Of a DNA stretch of 64,000 nt, positions 17,975 to 26,541 are shown piece after piece. The position numbers and the translations under genes were made by a program. The stretch's first letter is position 1; every line of letters begins with the position of its first letter. The DNA comes from GCA-002712045 sp028112705. GTDB taxonomy: Bacteria; Pseudomonadota; Alphaproteobacteria; Rhodobacterales; Rhodobacteraceae. The stretch covers positions 1 to 64,000 of the forward strand of contig JAOGYN010000005.1 of NCBI GenBank assembly GCA_028112705.1, read 5' to 3'. The notes below the pieces were generated by a model. That model made no database searches. It was not told the origin of the DNA and saw only the letters and a list, made by a program, of their open reading frames with translations.

Positions 17975-18934
17975 ATGGATAAATCAAACAATTTAACTAT
18001 TGAAGACAATGTGGCTTTTGAGCAGTCCGATGCAGAACTGGAAAGCTTGCGTAGAGATACTAAAAATCGCTGGCTTTTGTCTCTTCCCGCTCTTGTTATA
18101 ATCATGATCGCTGCCGCAGGTCCGTTACTAATCGTAGCTATTTATTCTTTTTTGACACCTGGTGATTATACTGGCGTTGTCTGGAGGTTTTCCACTGACG
18201 CCTGGGTAAATGTCGTCGTTGAAAGAGACATGTTTGATGATACTCTTTTATGGTCTGATGCTCATTTATCAATATTTTGGAGATCGTTCAAGCTATCCCT
18301 TTGGACTACATTATTAACCATAATTTTTGGCGTCCCTACCGCATACTTTATTGCAACCCGCTCTGAAAAAACTCGGAATATTTGGCTTTTTTTAATAACC
18401 GTACCTTTTTGGAGTAACATGCTGGTAAGAACCTTTGCGATAATGGAGTTAATTAGAAACAAAGGTGTCATGAATTCGTTACTCCAGTGGTCAGGATTAA
18501 CTGATGAGCCAATACAAATGCTTTACACAGACTTTGCTATTGGTGTGGGTATGACATACGTTTTCCTCCCATTAATGGTATTGCCTGTTTACGCAGCAAT
18601 TGAAAAATTAGACTTTAGACTAGTTGAAGGGGCTTACGACTTATATGCTTCTAGATGGAATTGCTTTAGACGAGTTATTATTCCATTAGTAAAACCAGGT
18701 ATGATAGCTGGCTCGATTTTAGTTTTTGTCCCATGTCTTGGTTCTTACCTAGTGCCACAGGTGCTCGGTGGAACAAAAAATTTAATGTTCGGCAATTTAA
18801 TTAGACTGCAATTTGGACAAGGTCGAAACTGGCCTTTGGGAGCAGCTTTATCCCTAACTCTTATGGCAGTCGTGATCGTGGCATTATTATATTACGTAAA
18901 AATCTCAACTAGTGATCGTAAAGAAAATGTTTAA
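17975..18934 (+). CDS. potB: Spermidine/putrescine-type ABC permease
   Basis: A 319-residue inner-membrane permease with six predicted helices after a cytoplasmic N-terminus of about 35 residues. The EAA-type loop VEGAYDLYASRWNCFRRVIIP contacts the ATPase, and VPCLGSYLVPQVLGG is the PotB family signature. It lies 21 bases after potA, and its last codons overlap the next gene by 8 bases. Confidence 0.88.
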   Translation: MDKSNNLTIEDNVAFEQSDAELESLRRDTKNRWLLSLPALVIIMIAAAGPLLIVAIYSFLTPGDYTGVVWRFSTDAWVNVVVERDMFDDTLLWSDAHLSIFWRSFKLSLWTTLLTIIFGVPTAYFIATRSEKTRNIWLFLITVPFWSNMLVRTFAIMELIRNKGVMNSLLQWSGLTDEPIQMLYTDFAIGVGMTYVFLPLMVLPVYAAIEKLDFRLVEGAYDLYASRWNCFRRVIIPLVKPGMIAGSILVFVPCLGSYLVPQVLGGTKNLMFGNLIRLQFGQGRNWPLGAALSLTLMAVVIVALLYYVKISTSDRKENV

Positions 18935-19745
18935 AATATTATCTTTTAAAAGAGCGTTCTCCGTAAAGAGAATACCAGGTTTTCAATCAATAGCATTGAT
19001 CACTTTTTTACTCCTATACGCGCCCATAATTATTTTGATTATATACTCGTTTAACTATGGTACAACTCTTTCAATCTGGGAAGGTTTTTCATTAAAATGG
19101 TACAAGGCAGCATGGAACAATGATGCCGTGCAGGAAGCAGCTTTTAGGTCTTTGTATCTGGCCGCCACAGCAGCTACGATAGCAACTACAGCAGCAACAA
19201 TGGCAGCATTGGCAACAACTAGAACAAAAAAATTCAAGGGTAGCACCTTTATCTACACTATTATTAATCAACCATTAATGGTTCCAGAAATAGTCACTGC
19301 GGTAGCATTGCTAATCTTTTTTGCGATTATAAAAGTTGCAACAGGATACACAGGAATGATGTATATGATTATGGCACACACCGCTTTTTGTATTCCGTTC
19401 GCTTACCTGCCAATTAGAGCAAGGTTAGAGTTGATGGACATGACTTTAGAGACTGCAGGAGCAGATCTCTACGCAACTCCCTGGAAAACTTTTGAACGTA
19501 TAACTTTGCCAATGATTTGGCCTGGTATTATCGCTGGATTTATGTTGGCTTTTGTTATTTCACTTGACGACGTCGTTATATCTGAATTTGTAAAATCAGC
19601 GGGTCAGGAAACCTTACCCACTTACATGCTCGGCCAGTTGCGCAGAATTATTACGCCGGAAGTTAATGCAATAGCGAGTATATTATTAACAATAAGCATT
19701 CTTTTTGTAGCTATATTTTTCATCCTAACTGGACGAAAAAAATAG
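18927..19745 (+). CDS. potC: Spermidine/putrescine-type ABC permease
   Basis: A 272-residue permease with six helices. The EAA loop is ETAGADLYATPWKTFERI, and FVISLDDVVISEFV is the PotC-type motif. I start at ATG 18927, which overlaps the potB stop by 8 bases; a GTG five codons upstream is less likely. It completes the membrane half of the importer with PotB. Confidence 0.88.
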   Translation: MFKILSFKRAFSVKRIPGFQSIALITFLLLYAPIIILIIYSFNYGTTLSIWEGFSLKWYKAAWNNDAVQEAAFRSLYLAATAATIATTAATMAALATTRTKKFKGSTFIYTIINQPLMVPEIVTAVALLIFFAIIKVATGYTGMMYMIMAHTAFCIPFAYLPIRARLELMDMTLETAGADLYATPWKTFERITLPMIWPGIIAGFMLAFVISLDDVVISEFVKSAGQETLPTYMLGQLRRIITPEVNAIASILLTISILFVAIFFILTGRKK

Positions 19746-19791
19746 ATGCGAAAGATTAACGTCCAAATTTGGACACCAAAAGGAGGAAACA

Positions 19792-20826
19792 ATGAAAAAT
19801 AAACTTATAACAAGCTTAGTAGCTGCAACATTTGCACTGTCTGGATCAGTTGTAAATGCTGCCGGTGAACTAAACATCTACAATTGGGGCAACTACACAC
19901 CCCCAGATTTAATTGAAAAATTTGAAAAAGAATTTGATATAAAAGTCACTATTACAGATTACGATAGTAATGATACAGCACTAGCAAAAGTTGCTGCAGG
20001 AGGTCATGGCTTTGATATTGCTGTTCCATCAAATAGTTATGTCCAACAATGGATTAAATTAGATTTGTTACTCAATACCAGAGTAGACTTGATGCCAAAC
20101 TTTAAAAACATGATGGAACAATTTATAGACGTCGACTGGGATCCGGGTCGACAATACAGTGCTCCGTGGCAGTGGGGATCAACTGGTGTAACAGTTAATA
20201 CAAAATTCTACAAAGGTGATATAAATACTTCTGCAATATTCCTTGATCCACCTGATGAATTGAAAGGACATATAAACGTTGTTCCAGAGATGGGCGATGT
20301 AATGAATTTAGCTATTATGTATCACGGCGGAACACCTTGCACTGATGATAAGACACTTCTTAAACAAGTAAGAGATACTTTGGTTGCAGCGAAACCACAT
20401 TGGAAATCAATGGGATATGGTAATATAGAAAAATTCGTAAAAGAAGATCTATATGCCGGAGTAAACTGGAACGGTGCAAGCTTCCGCACAAGATTGAAAA
20501 ATCCAGATATTGCTTACGGCCACCCAATGGAAGGTTACCCATTATGGCAAGATGCAGTAGTTGTACTTAAAGAAGCAAATAATGTTGAAAATGCTAAGAT
20601 ATTCCAAAACTTTATCATGCTCCCTGAAAATGCTGCAATGATGTCAGCATTTGCAAGATACGCAAATGGTATAAAAGGTTCGGAAAAATACATGCCAGAA
20701 GATATGCTTACTGCTCCAGAAATAGTAGTTTCTGCGGAGATAGCTTCAAAAGGACAGTTTATTCCTGCTTGTGAGAAATCTGTTAATGATATGTACACCA
20801 AAATATGGACTAGTTTACTAAAATAA
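19792..20826 (+). CDS. potD: PotD/PotF-type periplasmic binding protein
   Basis: A 344-residue binding protein. The signal peptide of about 23 residues ends VNA-AGE; the mature start LNIYNWGNYTPPDLI is the hallmark of polyamine-type receptors, and YDSNDTALAKV follows. A strong AAAGGAGG ribosome site precedes the ATG. Ligand specificity cannot be read safely: family members bind putrescine, spermidine, agmatine-like or other amides. A perfect 12-base-pair hairpin follows the gene, and amide hydrolases follow in the same direction. Confidence 0.88.
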   Translation: MKNKLITSLVAATFALSGSVVNAAGELNIYNWGNYTPPDLIEKFEKEFDIKVTITDYDSNDTALAKVAAGGHGFDIAVPSNSYVQQWIKLDLLLNTRVDLMPNFKNMMEQFIDVDWDPGRQYSAPWQWGSTGVTVNTKFYKGDINTSAIFLDPPDELKGHINVVPEMGDVMNLAIMYHGGTPCTDDKTLLKQVRDTLVAAKPHWKSMGYGNIEKFVKEDLYAGVNWNGASFRTRLKNPDIAYGHPMEGYPLWQDAVVVLKEANNVENAKIFQNFIMLPENAAMMSAFARYANGIKGSEKYMPEDMLTAPEIVVSAEIASKGQFIPACEKSVNDMYTKIWTSLLK

Positions 20827-20833
20827 AAATATT

Positions 20834-20860
20834 AGTTTGGCCAGTCAAACTGGCCAAACT
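20834..20860 (+). repeat. Perfect 12-bp hairpin between potD and the hydrolase gene
   Basis: AGTTTGGCCAGT-CAA-ACTGGCCAAACT forms a perfect stem with a 3-base loop, 8 bases after the potD stop. No T-run follows, so it is not a classic terminator. Such intercistronic stems can protect the upstream binding-protein message or reduce read-through, giving more receptor than downstream enzyme (inference). Confidence 0.65.
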
Positions 20861-20884
20861 ACCCTAAAGCCCTGAGGTTTAAAA

Positions 20885-22117
20885 ATGAAAAGTTATAAGA
20901 ATTCTGATAAAATACCACCAATTATGTTAGGCTCCTCAACTCCCAAAGAATGGAGAGTACCATTGATTGATTGGGATAGACCTCCATGGAATAGATGGTC
21001 CTTTCAAAATATTAGACAGATTTTACCTACAGCTAATATTAAACATGATAGAAATTATATTAGCTCTTTAAAATACAATTTACAAAACATTGAAGACGTC
21101 ACTTTTGATGACGTTAATGGCGATAATACCACAGTTTCAAAAATGTTAAACGATACTTACACAGATGGTTTTCTGGTTCACATTGACGGCGAAGTTATCC
21201 ACGAAAGTTATTACAATGGGATGCAACCAAAATCCCTACATATTGCTCAATCTGTTTCTAAATCTGTTACCTCAACAGTTGCAGGTATACTAATTGGACG
21301 CGGTTTATTGGATCCAAACGAACTAATAACTCACTACCTACCAGAGCTTAGAAATACTGCCTGGGACGGTGCAAAACTTCAACATGTTTTTGATATGACT
21401 TCTGGCGTTAAGTTTGGAGAAGAATATGATGTCCGCAACTCAGACATAGGCAAAATGGACGTTGCCTCAAATTGGAAACCAATACCTGAAGGCTCTGATC
21501 CAAATGAATACTGGCCGAGTTGCGTTTGGGATCAAATGCTAACACTTAAAGAAAAAGAAGTCGAACATGGGGAAAGGTTTTTATACCGGTCCATAGAAAC
21601 TGATGTCATTGCACACGCAATGGAACGCGTTACCGGTAAAAAACTTGCCGATTTAATTAGTGACGAGCTTTGGCAAAAAATGGGTGCCGAAGAGGATGCA
21701 AATATAACGGTTGATAGTTCTGGTTACGGGCTTTCTTGTGGAGGGATCAGTTCTTCACTGAGAGACTTTACTCGCTTGGGAATTCTTCACCTGAATGACG
21801 GGGCATTAGATGGCAACCAAATAATTCCAACTGATTGGATTAATGATATCAGAAGTGGAAATCATGGGTTAGATAATGCCTCTCTTCGCTCCACTCTTCC
21901 GAATGGAAAATATCGCAACCAATTTTGGGTTGAAGATAAAGATAAGACGACCGTTATGTGTATAGGAGTGTTCGGTCAATTGATATACATAGCGCCAGAA
22001 TACAACATGGTTGTTGTTAAATTCTCTACCTGGCCAGATTTTTTAAGCGATGAGCATAAAATTAATACACTTTCTGCAATACATGCAATTGCAGAAAATC
22101 ACAAAACGAAGGACTAA
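20885..22117 (+). CDS. Beta-lactamase-fold serine hydrolase, NylB-like (copy 3)
   Basis: A 410-residue hydrolase of the 6-aminohexanoate-dimer hydrolase/class C beta-lactamase family. S123-x-x-K126 (QSVSKS) and Y234 (FLYRS) fit the catalytic Ser-Lys-Tyr set, with spacing close to NylB. The C-terminal GVFGQLIYIAP replaces the KTG loop. It is 5 bases upstream of an amidase and downstream of the Pot importer, which suggests an imported amide or oligo-amide as substrate. It has no signal peptide, so it acts in the cytoplasm. Confidence 0.82.
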   Translation: MKSYKNSDKIPPIMLGSSTPKEWRVPLIDWDRPPWNRWSFQNIRQILPTANIKHDRNYISSLKYNLQNIEDVTFDDVNGDNTTVSKMLNDTYTDGFLVHIDGEVIHESYYNGMQPKSLHIAQSVSKSVTSTVAGILIGRGLLDPNELITHYLPELRNTAWDGAKLQHVFDMTSGVKFGEEYDVRNSDIGKMDVASNWKPIPEGSDPNEYWPSCVWDQMLTLKEKEVEHGERFLYRSIETDVIAHAMERVTGKKLADLISDELWQKMGAEEDANITVDSSGYGLSCGGISSSLRDFTRLGILHLNDGALDGNQIIPTDWINDIRSGNHGLDNASLRSTLPNGKYRNQFWVEDKDKTTVMCIGVFGQLIYIAPEYNMVVVKFSTWPDFLSDEHKINTLSAIHAIAENHKTKD

Positions 22118-22122
22118 TTTTT

Positions 22123-23550
22123 ATGAGTGACAATGAACTTTGCTACATGACAGCTGATGAAGCCATCTCAGCATTCAAAGCTAAAACTCTCTCTCCAGTA
22201 GAATTAGTCGACGCTGTCATTGATCAAAGTGAAAAGGTTAATGATACAGTAAACGCCTTCACATATACATTTTTTGATGAGGCCAGAGCAAAAGCTAAAC
22301 TTGCAGAAAAAAATTACGCAAATGGAGAGAAAACAGGAGATCTAGAAGGTTTACCAATTGGCATTAAAGACGAATCTGGAATTAAAGGTCAGCCATTGTC
22401 CAAAGGTTCTTTAATTTATAAAGATTACATCGCAGAAGACACCTCCCCAGTAAATCAAAGGGTACTTGATGCCGGCGGCATTGTTCACGCACGAACTGCA
22501 ACACCAGAGTTTTCATGCGCTGGTTTTACCTGGTCTCGTCTATGGGGGGTCACTAGAAACCCCTGGAACACTAACTTTACATCTGGTGGCTCCTCTGGAG
22601 GATCGTCAGCCTCGCTTGCTTCAGGCACCTCAACAATTTGCACTGGCTCAGACATCGGTGGATCAATAAGAATCCCTGCATCAACTTGTGGCCTGGTAGG
22701 ATACAAGCCTCCATACGGGAGAAATCCAGAGGAAGCTGTATTCAATTTAGATTTTTATTGTCATACTGGACCACTAGCAAGGTCAGTCAAAGATGCGATT
22801 AGGCTACAAAACGTTATGTGCGGACCAAGTCCAAAAGACATAGCTACCCTGCGTCCAAAGTTGGTTTTGCCGTACGAGTATCAACCAATTAAGGATTGGA
22901 AAATAGCCTACTCGCCAAATCTTGGTTGCTTTGAGGTCGATCCAGAAGTGGAAAAGAATACCTTGGCTTCATTAGAAGTTTTTAAATCTCTTGGGGCTAC
23001 TATCGAGGAAGTTGATCTTGGCTGGGGACCAGAAGTGCTAGAGGCTGGCCTTGCTTATTTGGGTCATATATTTGGGGCCGCCATGCATGATGAGCTAGAA
23101 CAACACGCCGATGAATTAACTTCATACGCTCGAGCGTTTGCCGAGGAATCATTAAACAGTACACCAAGTGATTTTCTTGGCTCATTAGATGTAGCCTATC
23201 AGATGTATAGTACGCTTGGCCCAATCTTAGAAAAGTATAATGTACTAATATGCCCCACTACAGCCATTCCAGCAGTACCAGCGGATTTTGATCCTACAAA
23301 AAATGAATTAAAAATAAACGGAAAAGACGTGAACAAAATGCTTGGTTGGTGCATGACGACACCATTCAACACAATGAGTAGATGTCCAGTTTTAACGGTA
23401 CCATCTGGCCAAGCTTCAAATGGCGTCCCTACTGGAATTCAAATCGTAGGACGAACCTACTGTGATGAAGATGTCTTTCAAGCTGCGTTAGCATATGAAG
23501 AAGCCCTTGGTGGGTGGCTTAATTCAAACAAAAAACGGCCTACTCTTTAA
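22123..23550 (+). CDS. Amidase signature enzyme
   Basis: A 475-residue amidase of the Ser-cisSer-Lys family. K82 (GIKDESG), the GGSSGGSS loop (about 156-162) and nucleophile S181 (GSDIGGSIRIP) are all present, so it should be active. The family covers simple amides, aryl amides, cyclic amino-acid dimers (NylA) and GatA; the lack of a GatB/C partner argues against GatA. It is coupled to the NylB-like gene by a 5-base gap, a pairing reminiscent of NylA/NylB function, though the substrate is unknown. Confidence 0.87.
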   Translation: MSDNELCYMTADEAISAFKAKTLSPVELVDAVIDQSEKVNDTVNAFTYTFFDEARAKAKLAEKNYANGEKTGDLEGLPIGIKDESGIKGQPLSKGSLIYKDYIAEDTSPVNQRVLDAGGIVHARTATPEFSCAGFTWSRLWGVTRNPWNTNFTSGGSSGGSSASLASGTSTICTGSDIGGSIRIPASTCGLVGYKPPYGRNPEEAVFNLDFYCHTGPLARSVKDAIRLQNVMCGPSPKDIATLRPKLVLPYEYQPIKDWKIAYSPNLGCFEVDPEVEKNTLASLEVFKSLGATIEEVDLGWGPEVLEAGLAYLGHIFGAAMHDELEQHADELTSYARAFAEESLNSTPSDFLGSLDVAYQMYSTLGPILEKYNVLICPTTAIPAVPADFDPTKNELKINGKDVNKMLGWCMTTPFNTMSRCPVLTVPSGQASNGVPTGIQIVGRTYCDEDVFQAALAYEEALGGWLNSNKKRPTL

Positions 23551-23858
23551 AAATACATGAAATTTTAATATGAAGATCAAATATTGATAAATTCGTAAAC
23601 AAACTTATCCATAAATAAAAAGCTTACATTATAATAAATAATTACATTTGTTACTTCTCAGCGAAATACCTATAGAAACCTCATTAACTACCTTGTTAAA
23701 AGTATTTCTTTCTAAAAATAATCCTATTTTTGTTAACATTATAAATGTAAGGTAAAAATTGATAGCCAATAACATTCAAAAGTTATTGGCTATCTTTTTG
23801 AAACACTCTAGGTCTATATCGTAAATAGTTTGATTTTAAAATTTAGAAGGGTAAACAA
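23551..23858. other. Intergenic region, possible small RNA locus
   Basis: About 300 bases without an ORF. The strong terminator at 23761-23799 lies over 200 bases beyond the amidase stop, further than expected for that gene alone. A TTGTTA hexamer and the ACATTATAAATGT inverted repeat lie just upstream at about 23730-23750. A short transcript ending at the terminator is possible, but no promoter can be fixed from sequence. Confidence 0.25.
23761..23799 (+). terminator. Strong Rho-independent terminator
   Basis: GATAGCCAATAAC and GTTATTGGCTATC make a perfect 13-base-pair stem around an 8-base loop, followed by five T. It ends either the Pot-hydrolase-amidase transcript or a short RNA from the gap. 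It isolates the following gene. Confidence 0.85.
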
Positions 23859-24368
23859 ATGAGAAAATTAATTACTGCTGTCGCAATCACCTCTTTATCC
23901 ACCAGTTCACTCTTAGCTGCTGAACTCAACGCAATTGTTACTCAAGTGGAGCCTAATTATGAGACTATAACGGAATATACCCCAGTTAAGATTTGTAGAG
24001 ATGAACAAGTGCCAATTTATGGAAATGCACCTCAGGGTCAATCTGATGCAGGCAACGTATTGCTTGGAATGATACTAGGTGGAGTTAGTGGTAAAGTTAT
24101 AACTGGCGACGACGGTGGTGCTGCTATAGGTGCGATTGCTGGAGGTCTAATTGGTGCTAACAATAACAATAATAATACGGCTAGGCCTATCGTAGGCTAT
24201 CAAACACTACAAAGCTGCACCACAGAAAACAGACAATCTAATAGCACAAAATTGAGGAATTACAAAATAACTTACAATTTTTATGGAGCAATAGGATCAA
24301 GTTATTCATACAATAATTATAATCTTGGTGACAACATCCCTGTATATGTCAACGTTACAGCGAAATAG
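23859..24368 (+). CDS. Secreted glycine-zipper (2TM-like) protein
   Basis: A 169-residue protein with a signal peptide (cleavage near LLAAEL, about residue 21). A glycine-rich segment at about 65-100 (GMILGGVSGKVITGDDGG, AIGAIAGGLIGA) matches the glycine-zipper 2TM family of outer-membrane or periplasmic proteins, followed by an Asn run. Two Cys (VKICRDE, LQSCTTE) may pair. It has its own ribosome site (AGAAGGG) and stands alone after a terminator. Its role in the envelope is unknown. Confidence 0.72.
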   Translation: MRKLITAVAITSLSTSSLLAAELNAIVTQVEPNYETITEYTPVKICRDEQVPIYGNAPQGQSDAGNVLLGMILGGVSGKVITGDDGGAAIGAIAGGLIGANNNNNNTARPIVGYQTLQSCTTENRQSNSTKLRNYKITYNFYGAIGSSYSYNNYNLGDNIPVYVNVTAK

Positions 24369-24483
24369 AACAATTCATTCGAACTGACAGATGACTGGGT
24401 AAATTTTCAAAAAAATAAATATATAAAGTAAAGTTATTTCTAATTATATAACCCTCTCAAAGTCTGTAAATAATTGAAATATA

Positions 24484-25221
24484 TTAGATGATTTTAATCA
24501 CCTCTTTATCTATTGATAGCATGTAGCCTCTTTTACTAAAATTTCTTATTAATGTCTGCGATAATATTTGGTTTCCCAAAGAATCCCTTAGTCTTTTTAT
24601 TCTAGTTGCACCGGCAGCTTCATCACAATCCGATAGGCTTTTCCCAGTAATAATGGACTCAACATCAAGGCCAGTTAAAAAATCATCATCCATTCTAGCC
24701 TCACATAATACCGAGAGAGCTTCGAAACTTGCTCCTGTTAAACTAAACTCCATATTATTTAAATAGACAGCACTTTCTTCACGATTGATAATTAAACTAT
24801 TAATTTGCAAGCCAGCCCTTTCTACCTCTCTTAAACGATTATTTAAAGTAACAATCGTTAGAATAAAAATTAAACTGGATAATAACAATGCAGTGGCAAA
24901 GATTAAAAGAACAAAAATTATAAACCGATAAGACGACAGCACTTCCGAGAAAGCCGTTCCAGACCCAGCTAAAATTTCTAGTAATTTAATTTCATTACCT
25001 ACCGGAAGTGCCTGTGATTGCATAAATAACTGCTCAACTCTGATGTTAAAAGCATTAGCAACTGGCAAGTTCGAAAAAATAACAGCACCCACCACAACTA
25101 AACTCATTATGGTAACAAATATGCCCAAAAAAAGAAACCGAGCTCCTTGGGTCGTATTCAGAATTAGAAAATAGCTTTTAGCTTTTTCAGCTTTAGAATC
25201 TAAGATAATATTGCCCTGCAC
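24484..25221 (-). CDS. Two-helix membrane protein with C-terminal winged-helix domain
   Basis: About 245 residues. Transmembrane helices lie near residues 28-50 and 100-124, with a coiled stretch after. The last 100 residues resemble an OmpR-type winged helix: ATRIKRLRDSLG as a recognition-helix-like segment and FSKRGYMLSID as the wing. CadC/ToxR regulators place this domain at the N-terminus, so the order is reversed here. I start at GTG 25221 (good AAAAGGAAAG site); the frame is open to an ATG at 25254, overlapping the upstream gene more. It may be a membrane-bound regulator. The assignment is from pattern only. Confidence 0.55.
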   Translation of the reverse strand: MQGNIILDSKAEKAKSYFLILNTTQGARFLFLGIFVTIMSLVVVGAVIFSNLPVANAFNIRVEQLFMQSQALPVGNEIKLLEILAGSGTAFSEVLSSYRFIIFVLLIFATALLLSSLIFILTIVTLNNRLREVERAGLQINSLIINREESAVYLNNMEFSLTGASFEALSVLCEARMDDDFLTGLDVESIITGKSLSDCDEAAGATRIKRLRDSLGNQILSQTLIRNFSKRGYMLSIDKEVIKII

Positions 25222-25504
25222 TTTCTTTCCTTTTAGCCAACCCGCTATCATCAAAAGTTGCTAATACCCCTAAAAGCTGCCAGCCAGCAATCCTTAAGCG
25301 TATCGATACCCGATTATCTGTATCTCTCTGGCTTTCTTCCTTACAATCACTTTCGTAAAGCTTCATAACACCATAGTGAAGCCTTAAAGGTTGATCCTTT
25401 TTTGCTTTATAATCAGTATAACAAGCCGCAGAAACTAACTGAGAAGTTAAACAAACAAATATCAAAGTAAACAAAATATGGGAATTAATTCTTGGCAGTA
25501 ACAT
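25193..25504 (-). CDS. Small secreted protein of roseobacter type, unknown function
   Basis: A 103-residue protein with a signal peptide (to about residue 26, VSAAC). The mature part has YKAKKDQPLRLHYGVMKL and a C-terminal GLAKRKESAGQYYLRF that I recall as conserved among Rhodobacterales hypothetical proteins. Two Cys may form a disulphide. Its 3' end overlaps the membrane winged-helix gene, suggesting a sensor pair: a periplasmic protein with a membrane regulator (inference). Confidence 0.7.
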   Translation of the reverse strand: MLLPRINSHILFTLIFVCLTSQLVSAACYTDYKAKKDQPLRLHYGVMKLYESDCKEESQRDTDNRVSIRLRIAGWQLLGVLATFDDSGLAKRKESAGQYYLRF

Positions 25505-25752
25505 TTCTATCTTCTTCTAAATTTAAGCTTACACTAATAGATCATTGATAGAATTTTAGACACTGATATTCAATAGCATCTAAAATTTATGCCTTAATAT
25601 TATAAGTTACTTACTGATTTGTATTGGAATTTTTATGAGCCCCCCCCCCCTCGATAACTTTTTTTACAACTGTTATTTGATAACTTTTGCACGTTATAAA
25701 CTAACCATCTAGTAATATTGAGTGACTTCTTATAGTTTTCTATTACCAAGAA
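25505..25752. other. Non-coding stretch with an 11-base poly-C run
   Basis: No ORF or RNA gene seen. Eleven consecutive C lie at 25640-25650, striking in such AT-rich DNA. GATAACTTTT occurs twice close by (25652 and 25679). Such a run is slippage-prone and could be a phase-variable tract or a sequencing problem. Confidence 0.4.
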
Positions 25753-25967
25753 ATGAAAAATTAAAAAAAAATTTACTTACCACTCTGGCATGGCCATCAC
25801 ACCACTTATCCTAACTGCCTGTGGAGTTTTTTAACAACATCATCAAGTAGCTTTGGTAACTTTGATATTGATTTAACTTCAACAATTGATGTTGCAGATT
25901 ATTTAAAAAAATGGTTGAACCTTATCTCAAAATGATTTCAGAAAATACTTTAATACAATTTAAATAA
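25753..25967 (+). pseudogene. Decayed lipoprotein gene
   Basis: Reading across frames gives a lipoprotein-like start (ITPLILTACG, lipobox LTAC), then TTSSSSFGNFDIDLTSTIDVADYLKK, then MVEPYLKMISENTLIQFK and a stop. The pieces join if one T is added at the T6 run (25827-25832), one A at the A7 run (25904-25910), and the start is shifted at an A-run near 25760. Three homopolymer shifts in 200 bases mean a dead gene or, less likely, base-calling errors. Confidence 0.45.
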
Positions 25968-25986
25968 TAAAAAAATAAGGGTTAAA

Positions 25987-26538
25987 ATGAAGTTAAGTCT
26001 TTTTGTAATAGTTTTGTTATTTTCAGCTGTGCAAGCGATTGCAGGAACTAATTGTGCAAACTTATGTAATAAGGATTGGTGGGAAAATAATGATTTGATT
26101 TCTTTAAAAAATGAACTTCAAGCTAATGATAATGGCGTCAATTTAGATCCAAATGGGTACTCAATGGTATATTATGCCGCTGCACATGGATCTGCAGAAA
26201 TGTTAGAATTTCTTCTTAAAAGAGTTCCAACTCCAACCCCACCAGATAGCGACGGATTCACGCTCCTCCACGCAGCAGTAGAATTTGGCTCTATTGAAAA
26301 TATAAAAGTCTTACTCGACCACGGCATAGACACAAACGCCCAAACACTTTTTGGCTACACTGCATTACACACAGCCGCTTCAGATAGAAGTGATGAAATA
26401 GTCCTATTGCTTATCGATAACGGTGCAGATCCCGCTATCGATGATGATTCTGGAAGGACGCCCTTTGATCATGCAAGTGCAAATAAAAAACTGTCGGAAA
26501 AAACATTATTAAAGCTATTTAAAGCAGTACAAGAGTAA
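25987..26538 (+). CDS. Secreted ankyrin-repeat protein
   Basis: A 183-residue protein with a signal peptide (to about residue 20, AIAGTNC) and three to four ankyrin repeats from about residue 55: SMVYYAAAHGSAEMLEFLLK, DGFTLLHAAVEFGSIENIKVLL, GYTALHTAASDRSDEIVLLL and a last partial unit. Two Cys (CANLC) follow the signal. It is a protein-protein interaction module, probably periplasmic. It follows the decayed lipoprotein gene by 19 bases, perhaps its former partner. Confidence 0.8.
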   Translation: MKLSLFVIVLLFSAVQAIAGTNCANLCNKDWWENNDLISLKNELQANDNGVNLDPNGYSMVYYAAAHGSAEMLEFLLKRVPTPTPPDSDGFTLLHAAVEFGSIENIKVLLDHGIDTNAQTLFGYTALHTAASDRSDEIVLLLIDNGADPAIDDDSGRTPFDHASANKKLSEKTLLKLFKAVQE

Positions 26539-26541
26539 TTA

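Noticed and set aside
22123..23550. Amidase considered as GatA of the tRNA amidotransferase
   Set aside because: No GatB or GatC nearby and the gene is coupled to a NylB-like hydrolase, so a catabolic amidase fits better.
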